Source of the DNA: Linnemannia elongata
Taxonomy: Eukaryota > Mortierellomycota > Mortierellomycetes > Mortierellales > Mortierellaceae
Length of the DNA stretch: 64,000 nt
Reading direction: 5' to 3'
Assembly: GCA_036320915.1 (NCBI GenBank)
Contig: JAXBDG010000012.1
Location: 2,074,969-2,138,968, forward strand
A model generated the notes under the pieces. The model ran no database searches. It was given only the letters and a program-made list of their open reading frames with translations, and was not told the origin of the DNA. Below, piece by piece: positions 11,084 through 25,425 of this stretch. Within the stretch, counting starts at the first letter, position 1. Every line of letters starts with the position of its first letter. The position numbers and the translations under genes were made by a program.

Positions 11084-11910
11084 GCCCACCTGAGACGTCC
11101 TCACCCTTTGGTGAGATGCGCCTTGCCGTGACCATCGACGACCGAGATTCTTGAATACAGTCGCAGAAATGGACATGGGCATGGAGATGAACGCGGGGCC
11201 AGTGTCTTTGTCATCTCCCACAGACGCCATCCACACCCACACCACAACCTGATCGCCTCACCATCAAAGAGGAGTGATCGTCAACCAGCTTTAATACTAC
11301 CACTGATCACAACAAACAAACAGAGTCATCATCAGCTTTACAATCCTCCGACCAACCACCACGTCCATTTAGTCTGACCCAGTCGTCCCGAAGGTGGATC
11401 CAAGTATCAAGGTCGTGTGCAGAGCAAGTAGATAAAGGAGGAAAATATTGACGGTCTTCATATATATATCGGTGGAGACAACCATAAAAGGAGAAATCGC
11501 TAAAGTTGTTAAGCCAGGAAGACAACAACTATCACCCACGCAGCTCGTCTTCCTCTCTTCTTCAGTATACACACACTGCATTCAGTCCTGACAGACCATG
11601 AACACCTGCCTTTTTTTTTTGCATGGCCATCTGGAAGAGAATAAAAACGAAGGGTAAATGAAGAGAATCACACCCATGGAGAGTGCAGTACTTTCCTTCG
11701 TGCAAGCTTTGATCGCTCACTTACTGTTGCCTTTGGTTTTCAATGCGCGAACATATATGCATGCTGTGCTTAGCAAACTGCTAATACCACCACCGAATCG
11801 CAAAAAAAAAAAAAAAAAAAAAAAAAAAATGAGCACAATGGAAAGAGAAAAAAAATAAAAAGAACGAACAGGCTTTTCAAAGAAAACAAGTTTGACAACC
11901 CATTGCCCGC
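11084..11910. other. Right flank of the Crypton array, no recognised gene
   Basis: Contains several short frames without recognisable products and a long A-run at about 11802-11829. A possible reading frame shared with the left flank (11084 to about 11200, minus strand) is discussed in the findings. Otherwise nothing identified. Confidence 0.5.
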
Positions 11911-12420
11911 TTAGATGGTCTTTATTTCCGCACAAGCCCAGATAGTCCATCCTTCCTCATCGTGCTCATTCTTACACTCCCCAGTCCCCTTGTGCAAATA
12001 AGTCACCAACTGCCACTCCGAGTCCAGACGCTGGATATAGATCTTGAAAATCGATCTCCTGTCCCCGCCTCTGCCACCCCGCACCATCGCCCTCTGTCCC
12101 GCAAATGGATACTTCTCTCCTCTTCCACCCTGCAACTCCTGCGACTCCCGGAAGGCCGGGTAGGTATAGTCCTCGAGGTAGATACGAACGGGCACGTTGA
12201 CGTCGCAGTCAATCTCGCAGGGCCAGTCGTGCCAGCGGTCAGAGTAGAATTCCTTGTCGTGCCAGCAGATAGAGCGTTCGACGAGACCAATGTCGTTGTA
12301 TGATTGGAAGCATTTTACATTCCTTGCGGCGTGCTCTGTGATCACAAAGGAACTTGCGGATGCGGTAGAAATTGTGAAGAGGCAGGTAGCAAGGAGAAGG
12401 AGGGTTGATTTGAACAACAT
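11911..12420 (-). CDS. Small secreted cysteine-containing protein
   Basis: A single-exon, 169-residue protein. Residues 1-22 form a classical signal peptide (Lys, Leu-rich core, small residues TASA before the predicted cut). The mature part has six cysteines (about residues 37, 52, 68, 72, 148 and 163), an even number that could form three disulphides, and a WHDWPCEIDC patch. A Gly/Arg-rich linker precedes the last third. It resembles no family I can name; small secreted proteins of this kind are common, lineage-specific and often effector-like in soil and plant-associated fungi. That role is only a possibility. The stop is a TAG at 11911-11913. Confidence 0.6.
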   Translation of the reverse strand: MLFKSTLLLLATCLFTISTASASSFVITEHAARNVKCFQSYNDIGLVERSICWHDKEFYSDRWHDWPCEIDCDVNVPVRIYLEDYTYPAFRESQELQGGRGEKYPFAGQRAMVRGGRGGDRRSIFKIYIQRLDSEWQLVTYLHKGTGECKNEHDEEGWTIWACAEIKTI

Positions 12421-13639
12421 TTCTAGGTGATGGAGTGCGAGGATTAGATTTGGTCTGTTAGTTCCTCATGGAGAAGAGTCGAAGGTGGAGATGTGTCGAC
12501 ATACCCCTACACTGTAGGCGTGAGAGAATGAGACTTACCAGGTGTTTGCTTCCTGGTTCTGCGTTTCGATCGGGAAGAGGCGAGGCCAGTCGTGTGCAGA
12601 GAATTTGTTAGTAGGGGTGAGAAAGGACCCTTGCGAGTGTTGTGTAAGTGCTAGAAAGTGTTGTGGACGGAAGGAATGATGAAGGGATTATGAAGGAGAA
12701 GAAGAAGAAGAAAGAAGGAAAGAACCTTGTTTGTTCTTATACTCGATGAAGTAACAGAGACGATCGTTGACGATGGCACCATTTTACACTTTTGATCGCA
12801 AAAAAACAAGACAAACAACCCTCCAGGTCAAGCAACAATAAGCGCGAAAAATTAACCACAAGGCTACAGTAAGGGGAAATGGATGAAGTAAGGAAAGGAA
12901 ATGAGCATCGTTAGAACTGACGACAACAACGGGAAGCATGCATGCAAGGAGCCCCTTATTCGCACTTCTTTTTTTTCCTTTTGGATAAGCAACCCCCAGC
13001 AAAAAGGTACGGACTACGTGAGCAGGGAGGAGAGGTAAGTTATGGCGACCAATGAGGGCAACGCACCTACCCAGCGTTTTTTATTGCCACATAACGGGAG
13101 AGGGGAGAAAGAATAAAGGAAGTAAGTGAATGGGAATAAAAAAAAAGAAAGAAAAAAGACAAAGAATGGCCTTAGGAGATATGATTAGGGAGTACACCGT
13201 TGTTGGGAGTGGGTGATGAACGCTTTGACGCGTCCTGTTTCAGTTGAGGTATCAATGGAACGTTTTATTTAGTTATTTCTGCAGCTTGTCGGTCGACGTG
13301 GAGGCTGAGCCAGGAACGAGTCATCTCAGGCAGCCTGCCTTAATGGTCTTCTTTTATGCTACTGCGTTTGACAACCATTTGACACTTTGTCAGAGAAGAG
13401 ACAGGAACCACCCACACACTCACCCTCACATGAATAGAAGTTCTGGTTCCCTCGGTGCAGCCATCTCTTTTCTTCCTCCTGTCAAAATTCCCCGTTCCTC
13501 ACTCAATGTCATCGGCATCAAATTTAGTCCCGTCTACATCTCTTCCCTCCTCATCAACATCTCAACATCCACCTCGCTGCAACTATCTCCTCCATCACCA
13601 ATCAACCTCAATCTCACCGACCTCTTCATCCAATTAGCA
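12421..13639. other. Intergenic, upstream of the secreted protein
   Basis: Purine-rich stretches (about 12700-12720 and 13080-13160) and short frames only; no gene recognised. The first few hundred bases presumably hold the promoter of the secreted-protein gene. Confidence 0.4.
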
Positions 13640-14710
13640 CGCTGGATCCCCATTCTCGACTCCCCCTCGAGGACCTGTAGCACATTCTGCAAGCCGTGGC
13701 AGACAAAAAAAACTCGATTCTACTACGCCTAACCGGCCTCTCTGATCCGCGTTAATCGATATATCACCCTTGTTACCTTCCCCTTTCTGTATCATGATCC
13801 AATCAAGCCAGTTAGCAGTGTCATCAGTGGAGGTATCCGGACCTGCGCTCTCCTCCGAACCCTGCTGGCCTCCACTCCAGTCACCGACCTTTATCCTGCC
13901 CTGTTGTTCGAATTCGAATTGGACGCTACAACTAGTTTTGAACTTAATTCACCTGGACTCGGCTACATCCATAACGTTTACAACCTCGACATCATATCAC
14001 ACCAATCTCTCTACTACACGCAAGCGGCGGCCCATAAATCCCGCATCGATGAAACAGACTACATTCTCGAACGCCTAGATAGCATACTTTAACGACAAGG
14101 GGTCTCTTCCTTGGTGCTTTACCAAGAGATCGTCTTTAAGGAGCTCCTCTGGACCCTTGCCACCCCTATCCTTGAACAGGTGGAGTCTCTGAGCATCCCC
14201 ACTCAGACATTACTCGCTACCGCCACGCGATCGATTGATTGCAAAGACTGGAGCACGTTCGATTTATTCTGGACGTGATTGACGATAATACGCTAGCCGA
14301 CGGACCGACAAATCATATGAGCCAGGATAATGCTATGCAGGCGACCGTCCAGTTCGTCAAGAAGCACACACGAGTCTTCGTAGGTCGTCTCAAGAGCGTC
14401 AAAGGAGCCAATGGTGAACAGGGACCTATCTTGGCAACACCATTAACGACTATGCTCTGCAGCAGATTTATCGCCTTTAGCCTCCTATTCGAGAGAGGCA
14501 GACAATCTCCAGCAACAATTGGGATCAATTGGTGGCGCACGCTTCGGCAACCGACCTTGTACATGTCGAGTCCATGTGGGACGTGACGCTCGAACATTGG
14601 CAGCATGCCGCTCACGAAGGCCTATAGACCCTCCCAAGATGTCGGTCCTTGAAGCATCTGGATACATTGGCGCTGGGCTCGGACTATACCCTGGCTAAGG
14701 GTTCAAGATG
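13640..14710 (+). pseudogene. Broken F-box/LRR-like paralogue
   Basis: Fragments in shifting frames match the intact gene that follows. Around 14120-14230 a segment (ATPILEQVESLSIP) parallels ANPISEQLESLTIP; at 14239-14400, RVRFILD... and ATVQFVKKHTRVFVGRLKSV parallel RVRFNVD and MIAFVKEHRQMFKDRLKVV; near 14515-14560, NNWDQLVAHASATDLVHV parallels INWNQFAAHPHSTELAYV; near 14640-14680, RCRSLKHLDTLALG parallels RCRSLQTLDVASLG. Stops and frameshifts separate the pieces, and no F-box start is visible. It lies directly upstream of and in the same orientation as its intact relative, consistent with tandem duplication followed by decay. Confidence 0.7.
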
Positions 14711-15060
14711 GATATGAGGATTACTTTCAATTACACGATTTACATCCACTTCAAAGAGAACCCCTCTTCTCCGGACCCTTCTGTCCTTGAATCTCCCAAG
14801 GGTAGAAAAAGATATAATAAATGCATGTTTTATCCTTACCTGGAATTGCTCCGTGACAAAAAAAAAAGTTCCCGGGCACAGGCACTCCTCAGAGAAATGG
14901 AGAAAAAAAAGGCGCACATGGCCAATGCTTTCGTCGTATTTCTTTCTTCTCCCTCTTTCTTTTCCTTTCACTTGTCACCTTCCCCTCTTCCTTTCTCTCT
15001 CGTCACTCTCACCCATCTTCACCCCCATCAACACAGACAGACACACACTTGTTATTAATA

Positions 15061-17538
15061 ATGGATGCACTCTCACAACTACCCATGGAATGCCTCCAGC
15101 ATATCCTCCAGTTCATCGACGACAGTGACAAAGTACAGGCGCTAGCTGCACTTCTCCTAACCAACAAGCACCTATATACAGCCACACTTCCTTACCTCTA
15201 CGGTGATGTCTTCAAGGGCTACAACGATGGATTTACCCGAGGAGCAGACAAAACACAGCGTCAGCTCTTTACTCGTCGTTTACTCAAACGAGTACCCGTC
15301 CACGACCTCCCCAAGATCGTCTCTCTTTCGTTTGGACTCGACACTTTTAAGACCGATACAAGTACCTCTGACATCACCTTCCTGCTCGACTATAGCACCT
15401 GTATCCGTCACTTGCACATCGACATGGAGAACATCAACTCAAACGCTCGCTTCCCTTCAGAACCACCACCCCAATTCTCGCCATACGACCAGATCATTCA
15501 TCATTTCTCGTCTTCATACGACCACATCTTTGGAGAGCACGCCCGCCCCGAGATGCACGAGACGATCATTTACTATGAAGTCTGCTGGTCGGTTGCCAAT
15601 CCCATTTCTGAACAACTCGAGTCCTTAACGATCCCACTCATAGACGCACGGCGGTACCTCGACAATATCCACCGATTCGGAAAACTCACACGCGTCCGCT
15701 TCAACGTCGACTACACTTTTCAGTACCTCTTCAACTCCAATGGCACCCACTTCCAATTGATTGGAGATCACATCAACAACGCAGTTCAAGCCATGATCGC
15801 ATTTGTCAAAGAGCATCGACAAATGTTCAAGGATCGACTCAAAGTCGTCTCTATCAGGGATGTCGGCAAGTGGCAATCGAACAGTCGTCTGTGTCCCAAG
15901 AATATTCAAATGAAAGTCGCACGGGCCGCACCACCACTTTCCCGCCCGCGATACCTTACAAAAATCAACTGGAATCAGTTTGCGGCACACCCACATTCGA
16001 CAGAGTTGGCGTATGTACGAGAGATCAAGTGTCGTCAGCCTGTTGTGGAATGGTTTGATGATCCTGTCGACATTCAGGAGATGCTGTGGCGGTGTCGGTC
16101 GCTTCAAACTCTGGATGTTGCGTCCCTTGGTCGTGATGGGTTCAAGTGGGCGGTTCAGTATAGGAAGTCGCAGGATGGACAAGACCCAAGCTCCTCACAC
16201 CAGGTTCAACCAACGCCCCTACCGCCCCTCGCCACGGTTACGATTGACAGCTGTGGCACTGTCGAAGAGATCAACGACGTTGCCTTTGCTTTCAACCAGA
16301 CCCTAAAATCCTTAGCCATTCGATGTTCAACTCGGGCCACTTTTTCGCAAACACCCCCACCCTTTGGTCATGGATGGGTCGACCTACCTCTCCTAACATA
16401 CATCAACTTTGAAGGTTACTGGAAACAAGTCATAATCGACCAAGACTTTTTCATCCACTGCCCCAACATTGTGGACCTTCAGATCGTTGACAACACTACA
16501 CAGTATTTGTTACAGGATATTGGACCCCCTTGTCGACCGGCGCAACTCGCAAGAGTGAAGATGTTGCATTTGAGGGGGTGGGCCGCTTTGATGTTTCATC
16601 CGGACACGTTGCATTCAGCAAAAAGCCTTGACTTGTTGCAGCTGCGGATGGATTTGGAGGGGGGGTTGATGACTTTTTTCATCCCACCAGTTGAGGATCT
16701 TTATTTGCACTACGGCAAGCGCAGAGATACACATCAGGATGAACAACGGGGAGAGGAAGAAGTGGAGTCTGGGGTTGACGAGGAAGGTGCCATTGGAGGA
16801 GTGCCATCTCGACCGCTGTGGACATGGGATTGGTACCTCCCCAGTTTGGAGAGCGTGGTCTTGACATCTGAATTTGCCTACCGATTCGAGTTCAAGATGT
16901 TGATGGGGTGCCCGTCGTTGAAACTCTTGGAGCTGGATATGAGGTCGAGGGACGATAATCATACTCGAGTCATCACCGAAGCTGACTTTTTCATGCAACC
17001 TGCCACCACCTTGAAGGATGAAGAAAGTGACATTGACCGTTCCTCTAAAGCAGCAGCAGCAGAAGGTATGAGGAGAATCGTGGCGAGTTCAGTTGAGACG
17101 CTCCGACTAGCAGGACCCTGGCACATAACCGACACCCTCCTCCTCCCCTTCCTCACAGGAACATTCCCAAACCTCATGACATGGATCGAACAGTCTTGGA
17201 AAGGGTACACCCTCCCGGGACTCATCGACGCCATTCGAACAGGGGATCATACCTGGATAGATGTACATGTCGAGTTGCCGGAACCGTCGAGGGAGGAGAT
17301 GGTTGAGTTTGGTTTGTGTACGGCCAAGTTACGGAGTATGATGAAGGAAAGTGCTTCTGGTGGTGAGGGAGGAGGGGTATGGGGAGGGGTTGTACATACG
17401 AGTTTGTTTTTCTCGCGGGAGTTGGTTGAGTATGAGGTTTTGAGGGTCGTTGACCTTGGGCGGAGGGTTGAGGACGTTAGAGAGGAGAGTGTAGAATATG
17501 ATACTTCTATTGGCGAGGGTACTGACTTCAGTTTGTAA
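15061..17538 (+). CDS. F-box protein with LRR-like C-terminal region
   Basis: An 825-residue single-exon protein starting at the first ATG (an upstream in-frame TTG is ignored). Residues 1-50 form an F-box (LPMECLQHILQFI, then LLTNKHLYTATLPYLY), the motif that binds Skp1 in SCF ubiquitin ligases. The rest holds irregular leucine-rich segments (for example ESLTIPLI, RCRSLQTLDV, PSLKLLELDM) that in this family recognise substrates, with an acidic insert near residue 565. The family is large and fast-evolving in Mortierella-type fungi, and the decayed neighbour at 13.6-14.7 kb fits that. Substrate unknown. A CT-rich leader precedes the gene. Confidence 0.7.
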   Translation: MDALSQLPMECLQHILQFIDDSDKVQALAALLLTNKHLYTATLPYLYGDVFKGYNDGFTRGADKTQRQLFTRRLLKRVPVHDLPKIVSLSFGLDTFKTDTSTSDITFLLDYSTCIRHLHIDMENINSNARFPSEPPPQFSPYDQIIHHFSSSYDHIFGEHARPEMHETIIYYEVCWSVANPISEQLESLTIPLIDARRYLDNIHRFGKLTRVRFNVDYTFQYLFNSNGTHFQLIGDHINNAVQAMIAFVKEHRQMFKDRLKVVSIRDVGKWQSNSRLCPKNIQMKVARAAPPLSRPRYLTKINWNQFAAHPHSTELAYVREIKCRQPVVEWFDDPVDIQEMLWRCRSLQTLDVASLGRDGFKWAVQYRKSQDGQDPSSSHQVQPTPLPPLATVTIDSCGTVEEINDVAFAFNQTLKSLAIRCSTRATFSQTPPPFGHGWVDLPLLTYINFEGYWKQVIIDQDFFIHCPNIVDLQIVDNTTQYLLQDIGPPCRPAQLARVKMLHLRGWAALMFHPDTLHSAKSLDLLQLRMDLEGGLMTFFIPPVEDLYLHYGKRRDTHQDEQRGEEEVESGVDEEGAIGGVPSRPLWTWDWYLPSLESVVLTSEFAYRFEFKMLMGCPSLKLLELDMRSRDDNHTRVITEADFFMQPATTLKDEESDIDRSSKAAAAEGMRRIVASSVETLRLAGPWHITDTLLLPFLTGTFPNLMTWIEQSWKGYTLPGLIDAIRTGDHTWIDVHVELPEPSREEMVEFGLCTAKLRSMMKESASGGEGGGVWGGVVHTSLFFSRELVEYEVLRVVDLGRRVEDVREESVEYDTSIGEGTDFSL

Positions 17539-19831
17539 ACTTTAGGATTAGGAATGAAAAAAATAAAAAATAAAAAATAAAATATAACCTCGCTTCACTC
17601 AACTTTTGGGACATAGGAGAGAGGCTGAATGGGGTCACTCATTGCCCACTCTATTAACCTTTTTTCACTTTTCTACCTTCATTCCTCATTTTGGCGTTAC
17701 TATAGGCTATTGATAGGTAGGAAGACGCGTTTGAATGAGACAGGTTGGACTGCACTTGATCCCTTGGATGTGAACATATGTTTAACTATCCTGGTTCTCT
17801 TACCCTCTCACTAAAGGCCCCTCCACCCCCACTCACACATTTAACACTCGAGTCGTCATGGAAGAAGTCATAGTCACCAATCTACCCACCCACCACTTGC
17901 TTCGAGTCCACAACAAGGAAAAAAGAGAGAGAGAAGGATGACGAGACGAGTAGACGAGCACCAACGAGGGGTATGAGGGACGAAGGCAAGAGAAAACGTA
18001 TCCTTTAATAAATTAATGTAACCACGAACGTGAATATGCCTAAACTAACATAAAGACGAAAAACAAAAAAAAAAAAAAAATCTCTGTTGCACAAAGACAC
18101 AAACTTTTAGCACAGACATAGCTACCAAGCGGGACTATTCTCGTACCCATTATGTGTACCCATGTTACCGAGCCCAAAATGCTGTCCTCAGTCTGACCGG
18201 GTGTCTAGACAGACAGACATCACACATATCTCCCGCATTGCTGGTTAGAATTCTTTCGCATTACAAAAGCAATGATCAGTAGTGGACGACTTGAATGTGA
18301 TTGGTACCACGAGTGCCGTTGATAACAAACCGCCACACAACTCTTTCACTAAATATTGTTTGTATCTGTGAACGCCCTTCCGCCTGTGAGTGAGGACTAA
18401 CACTCGACGTATGGTCAGACCTTGTTTCCCAGCTACTTATTCAAAGACCGCTCCAGACCATAACCCAAAATTCAAGAGTCTTTTTTTTTTGTTTTTTTTT
18501 CTCAGGCACAACAACAGCAAAGAGGAAGAGAGAGAGGGTATCTTTTTGTTGGTATTTGGTTTTTCATTTCTTTTTTTCATTTTTCTTCCCATGCTTTTTT
18601 GGTCTTTTTGAAGGACGTCTATCTGTAATCTAGAACCGTCTACAGTATGTGAGTGGATGAACGACAAGAGAAGGAAGAATGAGAAATATACTATTCTACC
18701 CCCCCTTGTCCAGTTTTTCATTTTTATCATTTGGTTATGGCTGTTGATTAGGGTTTAAAGGATTACTCTTACTCGTTTATCAAAAGAGAAAGAAAGGAAG
18801 AGCTTGCAAATTCAATCTCAAACGAGCCAGCTCTTCTTGCTGTTTCTCTTTCTGTGCATCTGCATCCGTTGTTGTCCTCTCATTGTGGCACGAGCATAGA
18901 AATATATAATGGATTGGAGGCATCGGGCAGGCATGGAGATCTTTTATTGGCGGCAAAAAAAATATGATTTCTAATAGATGGAGTGGAATGCTGTCCCTGG
19001 CCCCTTGTCCATGGCTCTGGTTGCTGAAAAAAAAAACGTGTGTGGAGCGGGAGCATGACCATGCATAGAGGTGTTTGTCACGTGGAGTGTCGGTCTTTCT
19101 GTATTCATGGGAAGGGGGGAAAGTGGGAAGGGAGAAAGTAAGGGATAATGCCGGAATGGATACTCATGTCAGTCATGGATCCATGGATCATAGGAAGTTG
19201 GTGTAGTAAGATGTTTGTGTCAATAGCAATGCATGGCGAGTAGAGAAGGATACGACAGAATGGGTACTTTTGGATAGAGCGGGGAGAGGACGGCTGATTG
19301 GATCGTTTTTAAAACACTCAACGGTTGACTGGGCGGGTCAGAGCCATGATAAACCTTGGATTGTCGAACAAGTCAGGCAACAGCAGCAAAAACTGTGTGT
19401 GTAGTGTGAGAAGTGTGAGAAAGATAAAATAAATGGAGACGAGACCAATTCATAAATAACGGGGGAGGGGAATGAGCAGATATGCAACTTGAATATGAAT
19501 CAGGCACATCATAGTACAAACACCAACGGATCATTGGCATCCAGTGCCGGATACGATTGGATTGGATTGGACCGACATTCAGGTTTCTGTGGCCCTTTTT
19601 TTTTTATTTCTTCTCGCCTCTCTTTCTCTTCTCTCTTTTCTCTTTTCTCTTTTTCTCTTTTCTTCTTTCTCGTTGTTTAACACCATCCCCCCTTCCCCTC
19701 TTCCTACTCTCATCTCGCTCATACCCCTCCTCCCTTTCCTCCTTCTCTCTCATCACTCTCATCACGACTCTCCCCTTTCTCCTTTCTCCTCTCTTCTCAT
19801 CACCCTTTTTCTCCTTCTCATCATCACAACC
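17539..19831. other. 2.3-kb intergenic region before Ras
   Basis: No gene recognised. It holds A/T runs (about 18062-18080 and 18480-18500) and, at 19600-19830, a strong pyrimidine tract on the plus strand immediately before the Ras ATG. The tract is probably the core promoter and leader. Confidence 0.45.
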
Positions 19832-22906
<3,075 letters not shown>

Positions 22907-25425
22907 ACACACATTGGGATCTTATTTTCCGAATGGATTCTTTTAAAGATTTTTTTTTCTTTTCCATGTGTTTGCAGTGCATGATGTTTCGTTAGTTCTT
23001 GTAATTTGGTGGCAAATCAAAGTTGATGCCACCGCTTTCTTTCTTTCTCTTTTCTTTCCTTCTCCTTCTCCTTCTCCTACTTTTTACTTTCCTTTTGACA
23101 ACGTAATGCAGACAGTCAAGGATACGCTGGTTCGTGCGACTTGATTCCCTCCCTCGTTCTGCTTCTACACACCCCTCATGTCATGTTCATAGACACTCAC
23201 TTCTACCCTTATAGTTTTAATATTATTATTCTTATTTACCACTTACTACGAAAAAAGAGCATGTTGTGTTGTTGAAGATGAAGAAGCAAGACATAGAGAT
23301 AGAAGAATGAGTAGACGAGATCAAGCTCTCCAGATAAAGATAATAGACCAGTTTTATACTCTACGCTTTTTTTCTCGACCGAGTGCATGTGGTGCGTGTC
23401 TGTGTGTTTATGTATATTGGTGTGGCCCATGCATGCACCCATCATCAATTGTCTACGTGCATGCGGGGGTCACCGCCTCCAGACTCCAGGATCTTGTCTC
23501 GTCTCTGTCTCTGTCTGCGTCGCTGTCACTGTCTCTCGTTTGTCTTTCTCTGCCGATTTCAGTCAACACATGGTATCCAAACCCCTTAATACTCTAATTC
23601 TATTATTACTTTCCACCAAATAAAAATGAAGTGATGAGCCAGCCAGTCTCAATCGGTGCTCTCTTTTTTCCTTTTCTTTTTTTTGAACTTGATTGATATA
23701 TTTTCTGCTGGATGAATTCTTGGAGTGAGTGGGAAAGAAGAGGAATGAGAAAAAAAAAAAGGAGTGGAAGAAGAAGAAGAAGGGGGAGCAAAGCTTGAGC
23801 CGCTTTTTTTTTTCTCTTATTTTTTCTTATTTCTTGCTATTGTGCAGTGCAATTGAAGGATTGAGGGCGCAACATGGATAATAAATAAAAAAAAGGCGTT
23901 TTTTGGTTTCTCGGTACAAGTTAAAAGAAAAAAAAAATAGATGGTGCAGTAATCAGGTTCGGAGCTGATTGTACATGAGGATGTTATCCCATACCCAGTC
24001 CAAGCAAGGCTAGGTAGGGGTCCAGTCCACACAAAGCAAAGGAGGGGGGTTAAGCGAAAAAAAAAAGCAAGACATAAAAAAGGGCACAGGTCAGGCACCT
24101 CCAAAGCCATCGTTTTGCATCTAATTTAAGAACATTGGCGAGTCGGAAGTGAAGTGTACAAATAGTGGGAAAGGGGACTTCAGGCCCATTCAACTCCAAG
24201 AGAGAGAGATGTAATTAGCACTGAAAGGAGGGCCAATTCTCCGCTGGGCAATGGCTCGCTGTTTTCTGTCTGTCTGTCTGTCTCTCTTGCTGTGACCCTG
24301 TTCAATCGCTGAACCCTGTCCCTTTCTCCTTTGTGCACTTCACACTCTCTCACTCTCTCTCTTTCTTTTCATTTTTTCTTTCCCGTCTCTTCCTCCCTCT
24401 TCTTTCATCTTCTCTCTTTCCCTCCCTTCTTCTTCTTCTTCTTCTTCTACTTCTTTTACTTCTTTCATTCAACCATCCCCCTTCTTAGTCTCTTCTCTCT
24501 CACTTACGACCTTATATCATATACAATCACCCCTCTCTCCTCCTTAGACGCTGGCAAGTGCATCACTCCCTCTCTTTCTAGCTCTCTCTCTCTCTCTCTC
24601 TCATCTTCATCCAATTCCTCATCCACACTTCTCCACCCACACATCCTCGTCCCCTTTTGAATCATCCAATTAACCACAACGATACCAACAGCAACAATAA
24701 CAACAATAACAACAACCAAGAAGAGGCGTGTTTCTCTCTTCTATCCCTCCCTTCTATCCCTCCCTTCTAATAATAACACCACTGGCTGGCTGATACCAGC
24801 CACATATCTACTTCCTTCCCTTCCCTTCCCCCCTTCACTGCCATTTGGGACAACCGCCTACCAGCCCTGCCTCTCTCTTCACACCGCCCTCTTTGTCCCC
24901 TTTCCTCGCTGTTACTTGTTGCTGTTTATAGCCACTGATTGGAATTCGGTGCCTGACACTCTCTCTGACCGAACACTCCTCTCGTCTGCACTCGCATATA
25001 TCAGTCTCACCACGTTTTATCATCATTTTGCTTTCTCTCAATTTTCACTGCCCGCGCCTAACAACTACAACAACAACAACAACCATCTCTTTCTCTCTTT
25101 CCTGCTTTTACCTTTTGTTCGACAACAACAGCTTCTCTTCTATGATACACCCCCTGCACAACCAATTGACCTTGAACTGTCTTGACTGACCTTATTATTC
25201 TCCTTCTCTTCTACCCTCTTACCTCAACCTCAAACTCAACCTCAAACCAAAAAAAAAAAAAAAAATACTACCCCCTATCAAACAGCCAGCGACCATAATA
25301 ATATCAAAGCACCTAGCTGCCGTACCCCCCTAGCCAGGTCACACACACAACAACAACCGACAACAGCATAACACCCCCGACACCCCGCTGAACACACACA
25401 TACAACAACAGTAAACACAAGAACC
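22907..25425. other. Intergenic region between Ras and CHS7
   Basis: No gene recognised. 24330-25250 is a pyrimidine-rich plus-strand tract with long CT/TTC runs and CAA repeats running into the CHS7 start, a likely promoter and leader. An A-run lies at about 25249-25265. Confidence 0.45.
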
